From an uncultured Slackia sp. (GTDB taxonomy: Bacteria; Actinomycetota; Coriobacteriia; Coriobacteriales; Eggerthellaceae), in contig CAKUEV010000138.1 of the NCBI GenBank assembly GCA_934646845.1, forward strand, positions 1-5,314: a DNA stretch of 5,314 nt, given 5' to 3'. This document shows, piece after piece, positions 5,291-5,314 of the stretch. The notes below the pieces were generated by a model, which was not told where the DNA came from, searched no databases, and saw nothing but the letters and a program-made list of their open reading frames with translations. How positions within the stretch are numbered: position 1 is the stretch's first letter; each line of letters starts with the position of its first letter. The position numbers and the translations under genes are program-made.

Positions 5291-5314
5291 AAAGGTCGCC
5301 ACACTGCCTGGTGA

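Larger units (their letters stand above)
4994..5314. other. Gene-free right edge with promoter-like and palindromic elements
   Basis: No convincing gene is present. The left part is AT-rich. The right part, from about 5195, is GC-rich and dense in short inverted repeats. The minus-strand open frame at 5302-5054 has no ribosome binding site and no recognisable domain. A 24-codon plus-strand frame runs from ATG at 5240 to a TGA that is the last three bases of the window. It has no clear ribosome binding site, so it is at most a candidate leader peptide. Confidence 0.4.

Noticed and set aside
5054..5302. 82-residue minus-strand frame at the right edge
   Set aside because: It crosses promoter-like and palindromic sequence, has no ribosome binding site and shows no recognisable domain.
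5161..5314. Cobalamin, c-di-GMP or other known riboswitch, SRP RNA or RNase P RNA
   Set aside because: Isolated matches such as GCCAC were seen, but the conserved cores of these RNAs are absent.

Overview
The window reads as bacterial chromosome of moderately high GC. The coding parts are G/C-rich at third codon positions, while the intergenic parts are longer and more AT-rich. Cysteine-rich purine deaminases, Shine-Dalgarno starts and long gene-poor spacers would fit an anaerobic gut actinobacterium of the Coriobacteriia/Eggerthellaceae type. That placement is inferred from overall style, not from a marker gene, and is uncertain.

Layout. Positions 1-765 hold no convincing gene. Instead they carry five diverged copies of a 33-bp core spaced exactly 50 bp apart: two in one orientation (277-378) and three in the other (471-610). 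A weak stem-loop with a T6 run (723-751) sits just before the first gene. At 766-2535 is an adenine deaminase (ade). After a 14-nt gap comes a guanine deaminase (2550-3932), clearly in the same transcription unit. Positions 3933-4279 are gene-free: about four diverged ~41-bp tandem repeats start on the last guaD codons, followed by GGCCCAGGAGG direct repeats and a strong terminator-like hairpin (4172-4212). Convergent with the operon, 4954-4280 (minus strand) encodes an unrecognised 224-residue acidic protein. It has a possible winged-helix N-terminus, a hexapeptide-repeat linker and a C-terminal glycine-zipper membrane anchor. From 4955 to the end there is no firm gene, but there are promoter-like elements on both strands, a perfect inverted repeat and GC-rich segments that can form mutually exclusive hairpins.

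How the genes work together. Ade converts adenine to hypoxanthine plus ammonia, and GuaD converts guanine to xanthine plus ammonia. The pair would feed purine bases into salvage or catabolism and release nitrogen. No purine permease, xanthine dehydrogenase or regulator lies in the window. The minus-strand protein shares the downstream terminator region but has no visible functional link to purines. The least ordinary parts are the two families of degenerate intergenic repeats, the small-residue tail anchor, and the two places where one strand segment has two competing pairing partners. No new defence or metabolic system can be demonstrated here.
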